Part shown: one piece after another, positions 11,155-20,769 of the stretch
Layout: each line of letters opens with the position of its first letter
Numbering within the stretch: the first letter of the stretch is position 1
Assembly: GCA_905250075.1 (NCBI GenBank)
Contig: CAJNOP010000927.1
Coordinates: 3,990 to 67,989, forward strand
DNA length: 64,000 bases
Direction of reading: 5' to 3'
Origin: Rotaria sp. Silwood1
Lineage: Eukaryota; Rotifera; Eurotatoria; Philodinida; Philodinidae
The notes under the pieces: model-generated
What the model saw: only the letters and a program-made list of their open reading frames with translations
The model's database searches: none
What the model was told of the DNA's origin: nothing
Position numbers and translations under genes: made by a program

Positions 11155-11864
11155 GGCAAACTACGATTCACCGACACTCGCGCGCGCGACAAATGCGCGC
11201 AGCGACACTTTCACGCACGGCACTTACGCGCAACACGAAAGTTTTTTCGATGTTAATTTAATTATTCTGTGAAATTTTTGAACCACTATTTATTGAAATA
11301 ATATTTATGAAAAGCAAAAATTATACAAGTAAAGAAAAGGCCATAAATAAATAAGATTTACAACTAGTAAATAGTAAATGAAACATTCAGAAATTATTCA
11401 GAAAAGGCCTTTGCAATTTCGTTTAATACAACGCCAAACTAATCTGTCTCGACGATAACGAAAACCGTCGAGAAGAAGTTGGTCTTTACCCTTGATTGAT
11501 TGAATCATAGACATTTTTTATAGAAGTTATCGACAAGATGTAAATATTAACGAATAATTTATTTATGCTTATGTTTCATCTCCAACATCTTGTTTTTATT
11601 TTAATTGTATTGTATTCCTCTTTATTAATTAATCTCATGATCTCATCGATTTTTTTATTTATACAAACTGATGCAATAATGTGGAAACAGAACACTCTTT
11701 TTTATTCACATTGATGAGTTTAACTAATCAAACAATATGGAGAGGAAAAAATTCATTCTAATGGCGTAAATGTCGTGCGCGCAAGTGTCGTTGCGCGCAT
11801 TTGCCGTGCGCGCAAGTGTCGGCGCGCAAGTCGCGCGCGCAAATGTCGTGTCACGGCAAACTAC
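11155..11864. mobile_element. Non-autonomous DNA transposon with 10-bp target-site duplication
   Basis: The 10-mer GGCAAACTAC occurs at 11155-11164 and again at 11855-11864, exactly bracketing a 690-bp segment. That segment has GC-rich inverted ends: the left begins GATTCACCGACACTCGCGCG and the reverse complement of the right begins GTGACACGACATTTGCGCGC, both running into CGCGCGCGAC. Sub-terminal words such as CGACACTTGCGCGC repeat inside both ends. The interior is AT-rich and has no ORF. A ~9-11 bp duplication is typical of Mutator-like elements (family knowledge); assignment to that superfamily is inference. Confidence 0.75.
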
Positions 11865-12686
11865 ACAAAACTATTAAAAATTACGTAATCAACCTGTAAA
11901 TGATTGGATTTCAATGAATTCAAACAGCCTAAGTCCTTGCACAAGCAACACGCTTCAGCAAGCGCATTTCTCGTCTAAAACAAGGAGTTGTTTTTCGAAA
12001 GAATCCTTCAAAAGCCTTTTTCTGTTGATACATTCAGATGGGTAGATTTCAATCCATAAAACAAAATGGATTTTTGTATGAAAAGCCTTTTATTGTGCAT
12101 CGTTGCTATAGTATTTCTTAAAAGCAGGTGGATTACGTCGATATACGGTCATAAACGTTAGTATATACTGCCATGTCGGTTCCAATACGACGGTGTTACA
12201 GTACTGGTTCTAGCGTGAATGGCATGTGCGTTTCGTTGTATACTACACGGCACAATACGACCGTAATACTGTTTCTACCAATAGGCGAAATACGGCTCGT
12301 ATAAAGTCATAATTCTGCCGTTTCCAAAGGTATAGTTAAAGTAAATGTCTATATATTGTCGTTTACGATCGTCGTAATGTTCAACCTAGCATCCTTCTCT
12401 TATGCCCATGTAACTTCCACACGCAGATAAAATGCATCTAAACGCGTATGGACGCATTTCATATTTAAATGCGATCCATTATTGACTCGATATAAATGCG
12501 TTCCAATGAATACTCGTGTTTACACACGGTTTATACTTAGATACATCACATTTCCGAGTATATTTTGAACACATCGTAACACGTTCAACCGAACATACGG
12601 TCAGTGTCATGCTCATAGAACTTATTTTGATTTTTTTGCTTTTTCATTATTTATGCAGTGACGTATTTTCTCGAGTTATTATCATG
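11865..12686. other. Intergenic with weak palindromic words
   Basis: At 12150-12380, words such as CAATACGAC-GT recur and weakly inverted ends are visible. At 12420-12500 there are CGCGT/ACGCATTT words like those near 10540 and 18840. No coding region. Confidence 0.35.
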
Positions 12687-12895
12687 ATTCAAATAAACTT
12701 TACCATCTGCTTTTCTATCGCAGTTATATGACAGCTTTATTAAAATTCTAAATTACGATTGAAATAAACTTTATCTTCTACTTTTATCGTAGTTACATGA
12801 TAACATCATTAGAATTATAAATTATAATTCAGATAAACTTTCTCTCTTGCTTTTCTGTCACATTTATATGACAGCCTTTTCTGAATTATATCGGA
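12687..12895. repeat. Three-copy ~70-bp tandem repeat
   Basis: Units begin at 12687, 12758 and 12827 (spacings 71 and 69). Each reads ATTNANATAAACTTT, then a T/C-rich stretch with TGCTTTTCT or TACTTTTAT, then CAGTTATATGACAGC or a variant, then an A/T tail. Copies are diverged. No coding potential. Confidence 0.7.
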
Positions 12896-12964
12896 TACGG
12901 CAGAAACATTATAACATTTGGTATTTTGCACATATCACACTACATATAAATTAAATAGTTTTGG

Positions 12965-13176
12965 TTCTTTTCAAAAGATGCGCCGTGAAAGCTCTACAAA
13001 TCTGTATTGACTTGTTCTGATAATGTCTCCTATAACTAAAATGAACGGGTCACATGACGATGCTGTGCTCCACCGTATTTAGCATAATAGAAGTATTTGA
13101 AAGAACTTTTTGTTTCAATAAGAATTTGTTCATACAGTTTTTGTAGAGCTTTTCACAGTGCATTTTTTAAAAAACT
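12965..13176. repeat. Inverted repeat with ~55-bp arms
   Basis: The left arm near 12965-13020 (GCGCCGTGAAAGCTCTACAA) pairs with the right arm near 13120-13176 (TTGTAGAGCTTTTCACAGTG). The ~100-bp centre is non-coding. Probably another small palindromic element. Confidence 0.55.
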
Positions 13177-13361
13177 CAAGATTATATAATTTATCTGTGA
13201 TGTGATATTTGCAAAGTACTAAATGTTGCAATCTTCATGCCGCCTTCGATAGTATTAGACGAAATATCATCTCTCTCGAAATAAACCGTTCGTGGTATTG
13301 ACTTTGTAGTTTTTCTGTACCTAGCAAATCCTAAACCAATAGTTTCTATACAACTATCCCA

Positions 13362-13962
13362 TTGGCGCATAAGTTCTGAGAATTTTTTTTTCTGGTTTAA
13401 CAATAACTTTATTTTTCAACAAAGATATGCAACATCAATCAACAATATAATCATCATTATTTTCGACAACCTTCGCCCATCTTTCTAGCAATAGTTCAAT
13501 TCCACGTCTGTAGAAATTACCCGGTTTTGATTCGACAAAGGGAGTTAGATCGGATTTCAGCTCATCGAAGTCTTCGTAGTGTTTATTGCACAGGTAGTTA
13601 TGAAGAGATAGGAACAGATGATAATCGGATGGTGCAAGGTCTGGTGACCACGGCGAGTGCGGAAGAACTTTCCATCCTAACTGGTCGATTTTTTGCTGAG
13701 TCAACTGTGCCACATGAGGTCGACTATTGTCATGGAGAAGGTTGACGGCTTTTTGATTCGCCAAAGCTGGTCGCTTTTAAGATAGAACTTAATTTAATCG
13801 CTGCAATTGTTGAGAGTAGACATTGGCGGCAATCGTTTGATTGATATTTAACAGCTCGAAATAAAACAATGGCGATTATATTGTTGATTGACGTTGCTTA
13901 TCTTTGTTGAAAAATAAAGTTATTGTTAAACCAGAAAAAAATTCTCAGAACTTATGCGCCAA
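13362..13962 (-). mobile_element. Internally deleted mariner-like element
   Basis: The ends are near-perfect inverted repeats of about 60 bp: TTGGCGCATAAGTTCTGAGA at the left and its complement at the right, both continuing through CTGGTTTAACAATAACTTTA. Between them lies a minus-strand transposase remnant. At 601 bp the element is about half the ~1.3 kb usual for mariners. Flanking dinucleotides are CA and TG where mariners duplicate TA, consistent with mutated copies of TA (inference). Confidence 0.85.
13435..13885 (-). pseudogene. Mariner transposase, C-terminal catalytic remnant
   Basis: The reading begins around FELLNINQTI (equivalent to the mariner motif before the second catalytic Asp), is interrupted by stops near 13780, and continues as LLHDNSRPHVAQLTQQ, then SPWSPDLAPSDYHLF and ERWAKVVENNDDYIVD. 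The D of LHDN and the D of APSDYH are the second and third catalytic acids, about 34 residues apart as in the mariner D34D group. The helix-turn-helix region and first Asp are missing, so it cannot encode an active enzyme. Confidence 0.85.
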
Positions 13963-14260
13963 TGTAATATTTTTTGTTGCGAAAATGCAGCTTTTGGTAC
14001 CCGTAAAAACTCTTCTCGCTGGATGGTATTCTTTAAAAACATAGTATAGAAAGAGTGTTAAGGAAAATATTTTGAAATTCGTACAATGACAATGCTTTAA
14101 CTGCCATGTCTTAGACTGCAGACTAGAAAACTTCTAGTGTTTTTATGTTTTCGTATTCGACACGAAAAGATGCCATTTCTAATAAAACACAAACATAATA
14201 TTCTATTATAGATGAAAAATCCATGACAAAATTGAAAATTCTTCTCGCAACTATTGTCTA

Positions 14261-14840
14261 TTTCAAAATATAATGTGCTCCACTGTTTTTTTGCATTACT
14301 CGAGAACGCAAGTAGCCAGAGACCTATGCTTTTCACCAATCGAAAAAGGAAACAAGGGGATGTCTTTTTCTCCAATATTGTATAAGACGAAGTCATTTTC
14401 ACAAAGCATCGAAAAATGTATATAAAAAAACGGCCTATCATTTCAATGAAATTTTGGTTTTGACATATGATCCAGATAGAGAGACTTCAGATCTATAGTT
14501 CAAGATATAATTCAAATGATTATGTTCCCACATTCTAGTGTTGAGAAAATCAAATCGTCTATTTACTCACACAAAAACCCGTAGATTTCTTTTAAGTTTT
14601 AAGCAAATTTTCTCACTTTTTTTTGTCGAAATTTCATCGGAACGACAGACCATTTTTATACATTTTTTCCTATGTTTTGTAGAAATGACTGATTATAGAA
14701 TGACTTCGTCTTATACAATATTGAAGAAAAACATGTCCTTCTGTTTTCTCTTTCGATGGATAAAAACCGCAGGACAATAGCGGTTTGTGCTCTCAAGTTA
14801 TTCAAAAAACAGTGCAGCACATTATATTTTGAAATGGGAA
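14261..14840. repeat. Inverted repeat with ~180-bp arms
   Basis: The reverse complement of about 14261-14450 matches about 14636-14836. Shared landmarks are GACTTCGTCTTATACAATAT, AAAAAACAGTG-AGCACATTA and TATTTTGAAAT. The centre is ~190 bp. The segment just right of it (GATCTAGAAGATATATTGAA) resembles AATCTAGAAGAAATGTTGAA near 57170, suggesting a dispersed family. Confidence 0.7.
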
Positions 14841-15761
14841 ATACTTTTTTTTTGTGAAACACGATCTAGAAGATATATTGAAGTATAAAGGTAGAAATCT
14901 GAACCCAACTAGCGTTCCCATATACATTCGACAGAGATCTTAGCAACGACAAATCACAGATGGAACACATCTCACGATCGAAACATTATAGACTGTGTCA
15001 GACGCGTTGGTAAATTTTCTCATTCACAATGGAAACAATTCGATCGTGTTTCACATTTTAAGTCCGCAGGAATTGCGCTAAGAGCTTGTTTTTACATAGT
15101 AGAACGTGTTAAAATCTGCTTAGACCAACAGCTTTAGCATTGCACTATGTCGTTAGGCAAATTCAACACCGGCATACAAAAATGTACGAGTATTCTATCA
15201 AGAAAACTAGTATTTCGAGGAAATCTCAGGAACTATAAAAAGACGGAAAACATCATCAGATAGAGCATGTTGAGATTTACCTGAACCACAGGTATAAGTT
15301 GTGGAAAAAATGTTCAGATGAATTCAATGAGAAAATACTCGAATCTCGATCTAATTTAACTTACGTAGCAGGAGGACGATGGAGACTAATGATTCACGAT
15401 AGTCACCAAATTCACTGTCATGACTAAGAAATGCAAAGGTTTCTCGCGCGCGCGCATCTGCGCAAGGATGGTCAAAGAGTCAGCAGAAAAATTGAATCGA
15501 ATTATAATCATGCAATGGTAGTGCTCTGATAGCTGCCTCTTTCTTATCTCTCACTGAAGGTCATAGAGTAGTACAACGATGCACTTTGTCAATTTCTTTC
15601 AATTAGGCTATAAGCTCTTTACTATGCTGCTCGTTTCTATTCTTCTTATTATCGAAAATGAGTTTATTGAAAAAAACCAGAATTGTACCACAATAGGAGA
15701 GAAAGATAACCGAGTACTATCGTTCTGTCTCTTCATTTAGAATCAGAGAAAAGCGAAAAGA
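14841..15761. other. Intergenic upstream of the membrane protein gene
   Basis: No gene is seen. A short alternating CGCGCGCGCG run lies near 15445. The last bases before the next gene contain TGTCTCTTCATTTAG at about 15725-15740, a good 3' splice site for a leader or 5' UTR exon. Confidence 0.45.
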
Positions 15762-16556
15762 ATGGTTAATTTCAACGCTAATTTAGTGGGCCTGGGCGAT
15801 GCCGTTCAAACACTGTCGAACATTGTCACAGGCTTCGTCAATACAACTCGGCAGGCTGGCTTCGAAATGCTTCATAGTTTAAACGATACTTTGGCTGACA
15901 ATAGGGAAAAATTTGTTAACGACGTCAAACAGAATATGTTAGAGTTACTCTCTGAAGCAGCCGATAAAATAAAAGAGAATGCAAACGAAGTCATTGCAAA
16001 TGCTGGTCAAACCTTGTCAGTCACTGCTGAATTGACCATTGAACGTGCTAAAAATGTCACCTCCGCTGTGTTCAATGAGACTCTGCAGAAGATGCGATAC
16101 AAGATAGGGATGGTCGTAGATGATGTCATCACGAACCAAATGGTCATAGCTATCGGCATATTTCTTTTCATCATCCTGTTGTTGATATTCGGTTATTTGT
16201 TTGTGCATATTCACACCGCTCTTGGCTGTTGCGTTCAACGCATCAAGCTTATGATAAAGATGATCCTGATTCTTGTTTATCTACTTCTGTGTATGTTCTA
16301 TGGCTTGACTCTAGTGTGGCTTGTTGAAATAGCTATGAAAAAGAAGAGTTCACTCTGTATTATTGGGATTTTTATCATATTAGCACCCGGCCTCTATCTA
16401 ATCTTCTACTTTAATTGTTGGAATAAGGTTAAATTGGCAATTAAATACGCATACGAGACAGTCATCAAGCGGTGCAGAGCAACTAAACCTAAATATGTAA
16501 TGTCGCTGGGCGACGTGAACACTGCCTTGGTCACCGATATTCAACTTTCAGACTGA
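15762..16556 (+). CDS. Unknown protein: amphipathic helical N-half, multi-pass membrane C-half
   Basis: Single-exon 264-aa frame. Residues 1-125 are almost entirely predicted amphipathic helix with repeated Ala/Asn/Glu/Lys-rich turns (AADKIKENANEVIANAGQTL; LTIERAKNVTSAVFNE), resembling LEA or apolipoprotein-type helices. Residues 126-225 contain three long hydrophobic segments (VIAIGIFLFIILLLIFGYLF; ILILVYLLLCMFYGLTLVWL; LCIIGIFIILAPGLYLIFYF), followed by a short basic tail. A clear 3' splice site lies 20 bp before the ATG. Third codon positions are markedly richer in C and G than in neighbouring genes, which can reflect high expression or a different origin. AATAAATGG near 16720 may be the poly(A) signal. 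No family is recognised; the LEA resemblance is only compositional. Confidence 0.65.
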   Translation: MVNFNANLVGLGDAVQTLSNIVTGFVNTTRQAGFEMLHSLNDTLADNREKFVNDVKQNMLELLSEAADKIKENANEVIANAGQTLSVTAELTIERAKNVTSAVFNETLQKMRYKIGMVVDDVITNQMVIAIGIFLFIILLLIFGYLFVHIHTALGCCVQRIKLMIKMILILVYLLLCMFYGLTLVWLVEIAMKKKSSLCIIGIFIILAPGLYLIFYFNCWNKVKLAIKYAYETVIKRCRATKPKYVMSLGDVNTALVTDIQLSD

Positions 16557-16904
16557 CATTAGGATAGGTTTTTTTTGTTCGGCGTTCGTTAAGAATTCAC
16601 TGTGTTGTCTATTCACTTTAGTCTCTGTCGTCAGTGCTATACTTTTGATATACATGCCTCTTTTTTGTGAGCTTATCATATGCTTTTCCTAACATTCAAA
16701 TGTTAGGGCGCAGCACAATAAATGGATCTCTCAGTATTTTGTCTCTAAATCCTATTCAATTCAGTCAAAAGGCTCAATTTCTTTTATGAAAAGATTGCTG
16801 TGAAATTCTCTAAAAAGTGGCATATTCTACTCTGATTAAATAACTCTCATTAATTTTTAAAATGAATTAGATTTGCTGTGTAAAGTGTCGAGTACATTCA
16901 AAAC

Positions 16905-17140
16905 ATAACTAGTTTTGACATTTTTTTTTCTCATATTGTGTCATTCACAGCTTCTCAATTACTTTTAGTGAAATTCCATTCCAGTTGATTCGTATGTTGA
17001 GTCATTGAGGCTCCAGAACTACTAACACTTTCCCATCTAGACTAAATCAATAAATATCAGAATTAAAATGAAATTCCACTAAAAGTCACTGAGACACTGT
17101 GAATGACACAATATGAGAAAAAAATATCAAAAATAGTTCA
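16905..17140. repeat. Palindromic element with ~75-bp arms
   Basis: TTTTTTTCTCATATTGTGTC, ATTCACAG and CTTTTAGTG-AATT on the left (about 16910-16985) reappear as reverse complement on the right (about 17068-17140). An ~80-bp centre separates them. MITE-like, no ORF. Confidence 0.75.
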
Positions 17141-17424
17141 TTTATTCTTTCCGATGATGATCAGATACCTGATCAAAGTAGCTTATTTATTTCATTGACT
17201 AACATGCAAAAACTTCAGCGACTTCGTTCACTGATTTTTATTCAAGTCGAAGAATATCATTTAATTAAGCACGTCGCCGTAGTGGTGCTATTCAAATTCT
17301 TGTTCTTCTTTCGTCTATTATTTCTGAGCCAAATTTTCGATAACTTAATTTGGATATATGGACGTATGGAATAGAGACTTTATCGTGACCTGTCCATTGT
17401 ATCTTGCGATATCTTCGCATTGAT

Positions 17425-17452
17425 GCTGATGGGTGTGGGTGTGGGTGTGGGA
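17425..17452 (+). repeat. Telomere-like (TGTGGG)n short array
   Basis: GATGGGTGTGGGTGTGGGTG then TGGGAGGG: about four TGTGGG units. It lies just before a degenerate tandem repeat and about 570 bp before a longer G-rich block. The unit matches the bdelloid telomere repeat as I recall it. Confidence 0.7.
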
Positions 17453-17553
17453 GGGCTGCGCAAATACGGATACAAATTGTATCAACCGTTTCATATAGTA
17501 TATAACATGTCCCCACTGATAAGTATATATCAGTATGTAACGGCATGTAACGA

Positions 17554-17990
17554 CATGTATCGGCCTTATGCATCGCTGTAACAACGTCTATACCCTTGAA
17601 AAACCTGGAATTCAAGAATTCATGTTACTGGATCTAAGAACATGTATGGGGCCTATGTATTGCTATAAGAACCGGTATACCCCTCAAAAACTTAGAATTG
17701 GAAAATTCATGTAACGGTATTTAATGGGACGTTACTGCATTTTTGCGGCTTAATCATTGCTACAAGATATTATATGCTCTTCGAAAAGCTGTAATTTAGG
17801 AATTCTTGTTTGGACATATAAGGGCATGGATTGATTTTACTTATCGATTCTACGCTACATACTATATGGGTGAGAAACCTAGAAGTGTAGCATTGATGGA
17901 ACGACATTAAGGCGCATGTGTGGGCTTTATATATTGTCGTTATTGGATATGTTTCAGTGAGAAAGCTAGAATTCATGAATAGAAGTGAGC
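17554..17990. repeat. Five-copy degenerate ~90-bp tandem repeat
   Basis: Unit starts near 17554, 17641, 17735, 17824 and 17915 (spacings about 87-94). Each carries CATGTNT or GCAT, a G/C word with GGC, an AT-rich ATTGCTA/TATTGTCG core, then GAAAAACCTGGAATT or GAGAAAGCTAGAATT and TTCATG. Copies are strongly diverged. Position beside TGTGGG arrays suggests subtelomere-derived sequence (inference). Confidence 0.6.
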
Positions 17991-18011
17991 GTTTGTAGCT
18001 GCCAGTTCCGC

Positions 18012-18060
18012 GGTAATGGTGTGGGTGTGGGTGTGCGTGTGCGTGTAGGTGTGCGTGTGG

Positions 18061-18109
<49 letters not shown>

Positions 18110-18505
18110 NNNNNNNNNNNNNNNNNNNNNNNNNNNNNNNNNNNNNNNNNNNNNNNNNNNNNNNNNNNNNNNNNNNNNNNNNNNNNNNNNNNNNNNNNNN
18201 NNNNNNNNNGGGGGGGGGGGCGGGGCGGTGCTGGGGTGCGTGTAGGTGTGTGTGTATGGGGGGAGCGGGGCGGTGCGGGGGTGCGTGAAGCTGTGTGTCG
18301 GGGGGGAAGGGGTGGATGTGCGCGTAGGTGTGGGTGTGTGTGTAGGTGTGTGTGAGTGTGTGTGTTGGATGTGGGTGTGTGTGGTTGTGGGGAATGCATG
18401 TGCGGTGGGTGGGTGTGCGCGAGCGTGTGAAAGTCCTCTTTACACTAATCCTGATAGACAAACCCACACCCACACCCACCCACACCCACCCACACCCACA
18501 CATTT
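18012..18505. repeat. G-rich then C-rich telomere-like block with assembly gap
   Basis: GGTGTGGGTGTGGGTGTGCG at 18016 leads into an uninterrupted run of ~48 G, a gap of 100 N (18110-18209), more G, then degenerate GTGTGG/GTGTGT sequence to about 18425. After a ~35-bp unique stretch the strand bias flips to CCCACACCCACC at 18462-18502. Long frames rich in Gly/Val or Pro/His across this block are readings of the repeat, not genes. Confidence 0.75.
18110..18209. other. Assembly gap (100 N)
   Basis: Exactly 100 undetermined bases flanked by pure G on both sides; 100 N usually means a gap of unknown size. The poly-G flanks may be partly a sequencing artefact of a G-quadruplex-prone repeat. Confidence 0.95.
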
Positions 18506-18681
18506 CTACTACTTACAAAGCAATTGGACTTGTTCATGAATCAATGGAGAATTATTCTTTGGCACTTTCATACATTAAGAAAGCATTTGAAATACACGAA
18601 AAACATCTCTCATCTGATGATCCTGAACTTTTAGAACTTAAGGAAATTATCGAAACGCTAGAATCATTAGAAAAAGATTAA
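18502..18681 (+). pseudogene. 5'-truncated TPR gene fragment joined to a CCCACA array
   Basis: Immediately after the CCCACA array the reading becomes protein-like: ISTTYKAIGLVHESMENYSL, then ALSYIKKAFEIHEKHLSSDD, PELLELKEI and a stop at 18681. It has the spacing of kinesin-light-chain-type TPRs (A-x2-Y followed by A-x3-Y-x2-A helices). There is no start codon, and the preceding frame is only Thr/His/Pro repeat. The piece is the last TPR and C-terminus of a larger gene whose 5' part is missing. Confidence 0.7.
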
Positions 18682-18808
18682 AGACCATTCCTTTTTATTT
18701 AGTAGCTGTTGTAAATACAAATGACAGTTCGATTCATTCATTTTCTTTTTTGGAATTTACTTCAGTTCCACCGGATGTGAGGGCACGGGTGAGTACGCAA
18801 ATGCGAAT

Positions 18809-19276
18809 CCCAGGCAGACACACTTTTGAGAAAACGCGTTTAAACGCACAGGAATTGGCACAAAATCAGCAAAAAGTGGACGTTTTTGACTCTCAGTTGG
18901 GAACCTCAAATGTGAGCTAAAAACGCTCAATTTTTGCCCCTTCCGTGAGCTTAAACGCGTTTTCAGACAAAAAACGCATCTACACGCATGCAGAAAGTAG
19001 AAAAAATGATCGATTTTTCATACTCAAGATGCACGATCATGATTACAACCACGTTTTCTGAGTTAGAAAAACACAACAACTCTTTTCTGTTTTTTGAATG
19101 CGTGTAAATGCGTTTTTTGTCTGAAAACGTATTTAAACGCACGAAAAGGGGAAAAATGAGCGTTTTCGGCACACAATCGGGAACCTCAAATGTGCGCCAA
19201 AAACGTCGAGTTTTTGCTGATTTTATCCCAATTTCTGTGCGTTTAAACACGTTTTCTCAAAAGTTTGTCTGCTTGG
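18809..19276. repeat. Large palindromic element with ~187-bp arms
   Basis: The left arm (CCCAGGCAGACACACTTTTG, AACGCGTTTAAACGCACAGG, GGGAACCTCAAATGTG) is the reverse complement of the right arm (19090-19276, ending CAAAAGTTTGTCTGCTTGGG). The arms hold palindromic words, ACGCGTTTAAACGC and AACGCGTTTTCAGACAAAAA. The centre is ~95 bp. Open frames here (18963-19250 minus, 19108-19350 plus) are mirror readings of the palindrome. Confidence 0.8.
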
Positions 19277-20282
19277 GATGGGAATATTCTTTAATGATTG
19301 ACAAACTTTGTCTCAGTGCGAGCAAAATAGATGTGGTGATGGCCAGCTAACGGTCACCCTCACATTCGAAGGTTTGAAATTACAAAAGTGAAAGAAAACT
19401 GCCTCTGCAATCGAAAGTACACTATTGACGGATTAACAAACACATTGCAAGCTATGAGATACATTAGTTATGAGTGATATAATCCTCATTTTTTTTCATT
19501 ATATATATAAAAAATAAATTTATTGACTAATTTCAAAATAAAGTATGATTTTGAATCGTGTTAAATTACGTTTTTTGTCGAAATGATGATCAGCAATTTT
19601 AATGTGCATTTGTTGTGAGAATAAAACTTGATTACTTGAACGATAGGACTATCTTTGTACTACTCGTAAATTAGGAAACAGATATATTTTTATTATGATA
19701 ATTTAAAAATTTCAGGTCCTCAAACCTTCGACTTTGAAACATGAAATTCCGTAACGAACAGTATTTTTAGCTTTTTTATTCTATGCAGTTATAGTTGTTA
19801 GCAGATAACGTGATATTATGATAGCTTGTGGAGAACTGAATAACTTGTACGTAAAACAGTTATGTATATGTCACTTCGAGTCATAGTAAAATGCTCAACT
19901 CTCACATCATCCTCAAAAAAGATTCCATTTTTTGAAATTCCGTAACGGTCACTATTCTTGGAATAACTTAGCTCTGGCTAAGGAAAAAGCCGATGAAATT
20001 TTTACTAGTAATAGAACTTAATAGTCTCTGTCTATGATAAAAACTTCAAAGAGTTAGCTTTTACTACTGAGGAGATATAGATATTACAATGTAAAAAAAT
20101 GAAATTCCGTAACATTTGGCCATACCCATGTGTAAGACTCTGGTTAGTAATGTTCTATTGTCACAAAGTTTATTACTTTATTATTTTGAACATTAATCAA
20201 ATGGGCAATGATCTTTTCGTTTTCGATGTTGGACATATACTTGAACTACTGCTACTATCCGTTTCAAAATAGAATGCACCTG
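19277..20282. other. Intergenic; contains a 13-mer three times
   Basis: GAAATTCCGTAAC occurs at 19743-19755, 19934-19946 and 20101-20113. The rest is AT-rich with no coding signature. Confidence 0.5.
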
Positions 20283-20490
20283 AGGGTGTGGGTGTGGGCA
20301 TGACCTTCTCTTCTCTCCCACGCACACCTAGAGCCCCCACTCCACCCCACACCCACGCACACCCACACCCACACACACCCACACACCCACACCCACGCAC
20401 ACCTACACCCACACACACCTACACCCACACACACCCACACACCCACACTCCACCCACACTCACACCCACACCCACACCCCACACCCACAT
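20283..20490. repeat. Telomere-like G-then-C array
   Basis: GAGGGTGTGGGTGTGGGCAT at about 20282-20301 is followed after ~30 bp by ~160 bp of CCCACA/CCCACG/CCTACA units to 20490. Pro/His/Thr frames in both strands are repeat readings. Confidence 0.8.
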
Positions 20491-20769
20491 CCTCATATTC
20501 AAATACACAGTAGTCTAGTTATTATTTTCTTTTGATCGGACTCTTTAATTAAATGTCCTATGCTCAGTTCGGTTTCAATTACTAAAAACTGATCGAATAC
20601 ATTTTTAAAAACTTCTCTTCCTTATTCAGAGAATTTTATTCGTTCTAAGAAATTTCAAAAGTTCTTAGGTTACTTTTTTCCTTTTCAAACGACATTATTC
20701 TTTAACTTTTAGCAACAGACTGTTAATAGGATTACTATCTTTGAAAATATAATCGAGGATATGCGCATG

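Noticed and set aside
13527..13745. Plus-strand frame inside the mariner
   Set aside because: Antisense shadow of the transposase remnant.
17425..17452. True chromosome end at the telomere-like array
   Set aside because: Coding genes with normal structure lie on both sides and arrays are short and interstitial.
17770..18503. Long Pro/His- or Gly/Val-rich open frames on both strands
   Set aside because: Direct translations of the TGTGGG/CCCACA and poly-G tracts across an N gap; no start context or domain.
18963..19350. Mirror-image minus and plus frames containing VFKRTE/VFKRTK
   Set aside because: Both come from the arms of one palindrome.
20197..20518. Overlapping Pro/His/Thr and Gly/Val/Cys frames
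   Set aside because: Readings of the CCCACA array in several frames, not genes.
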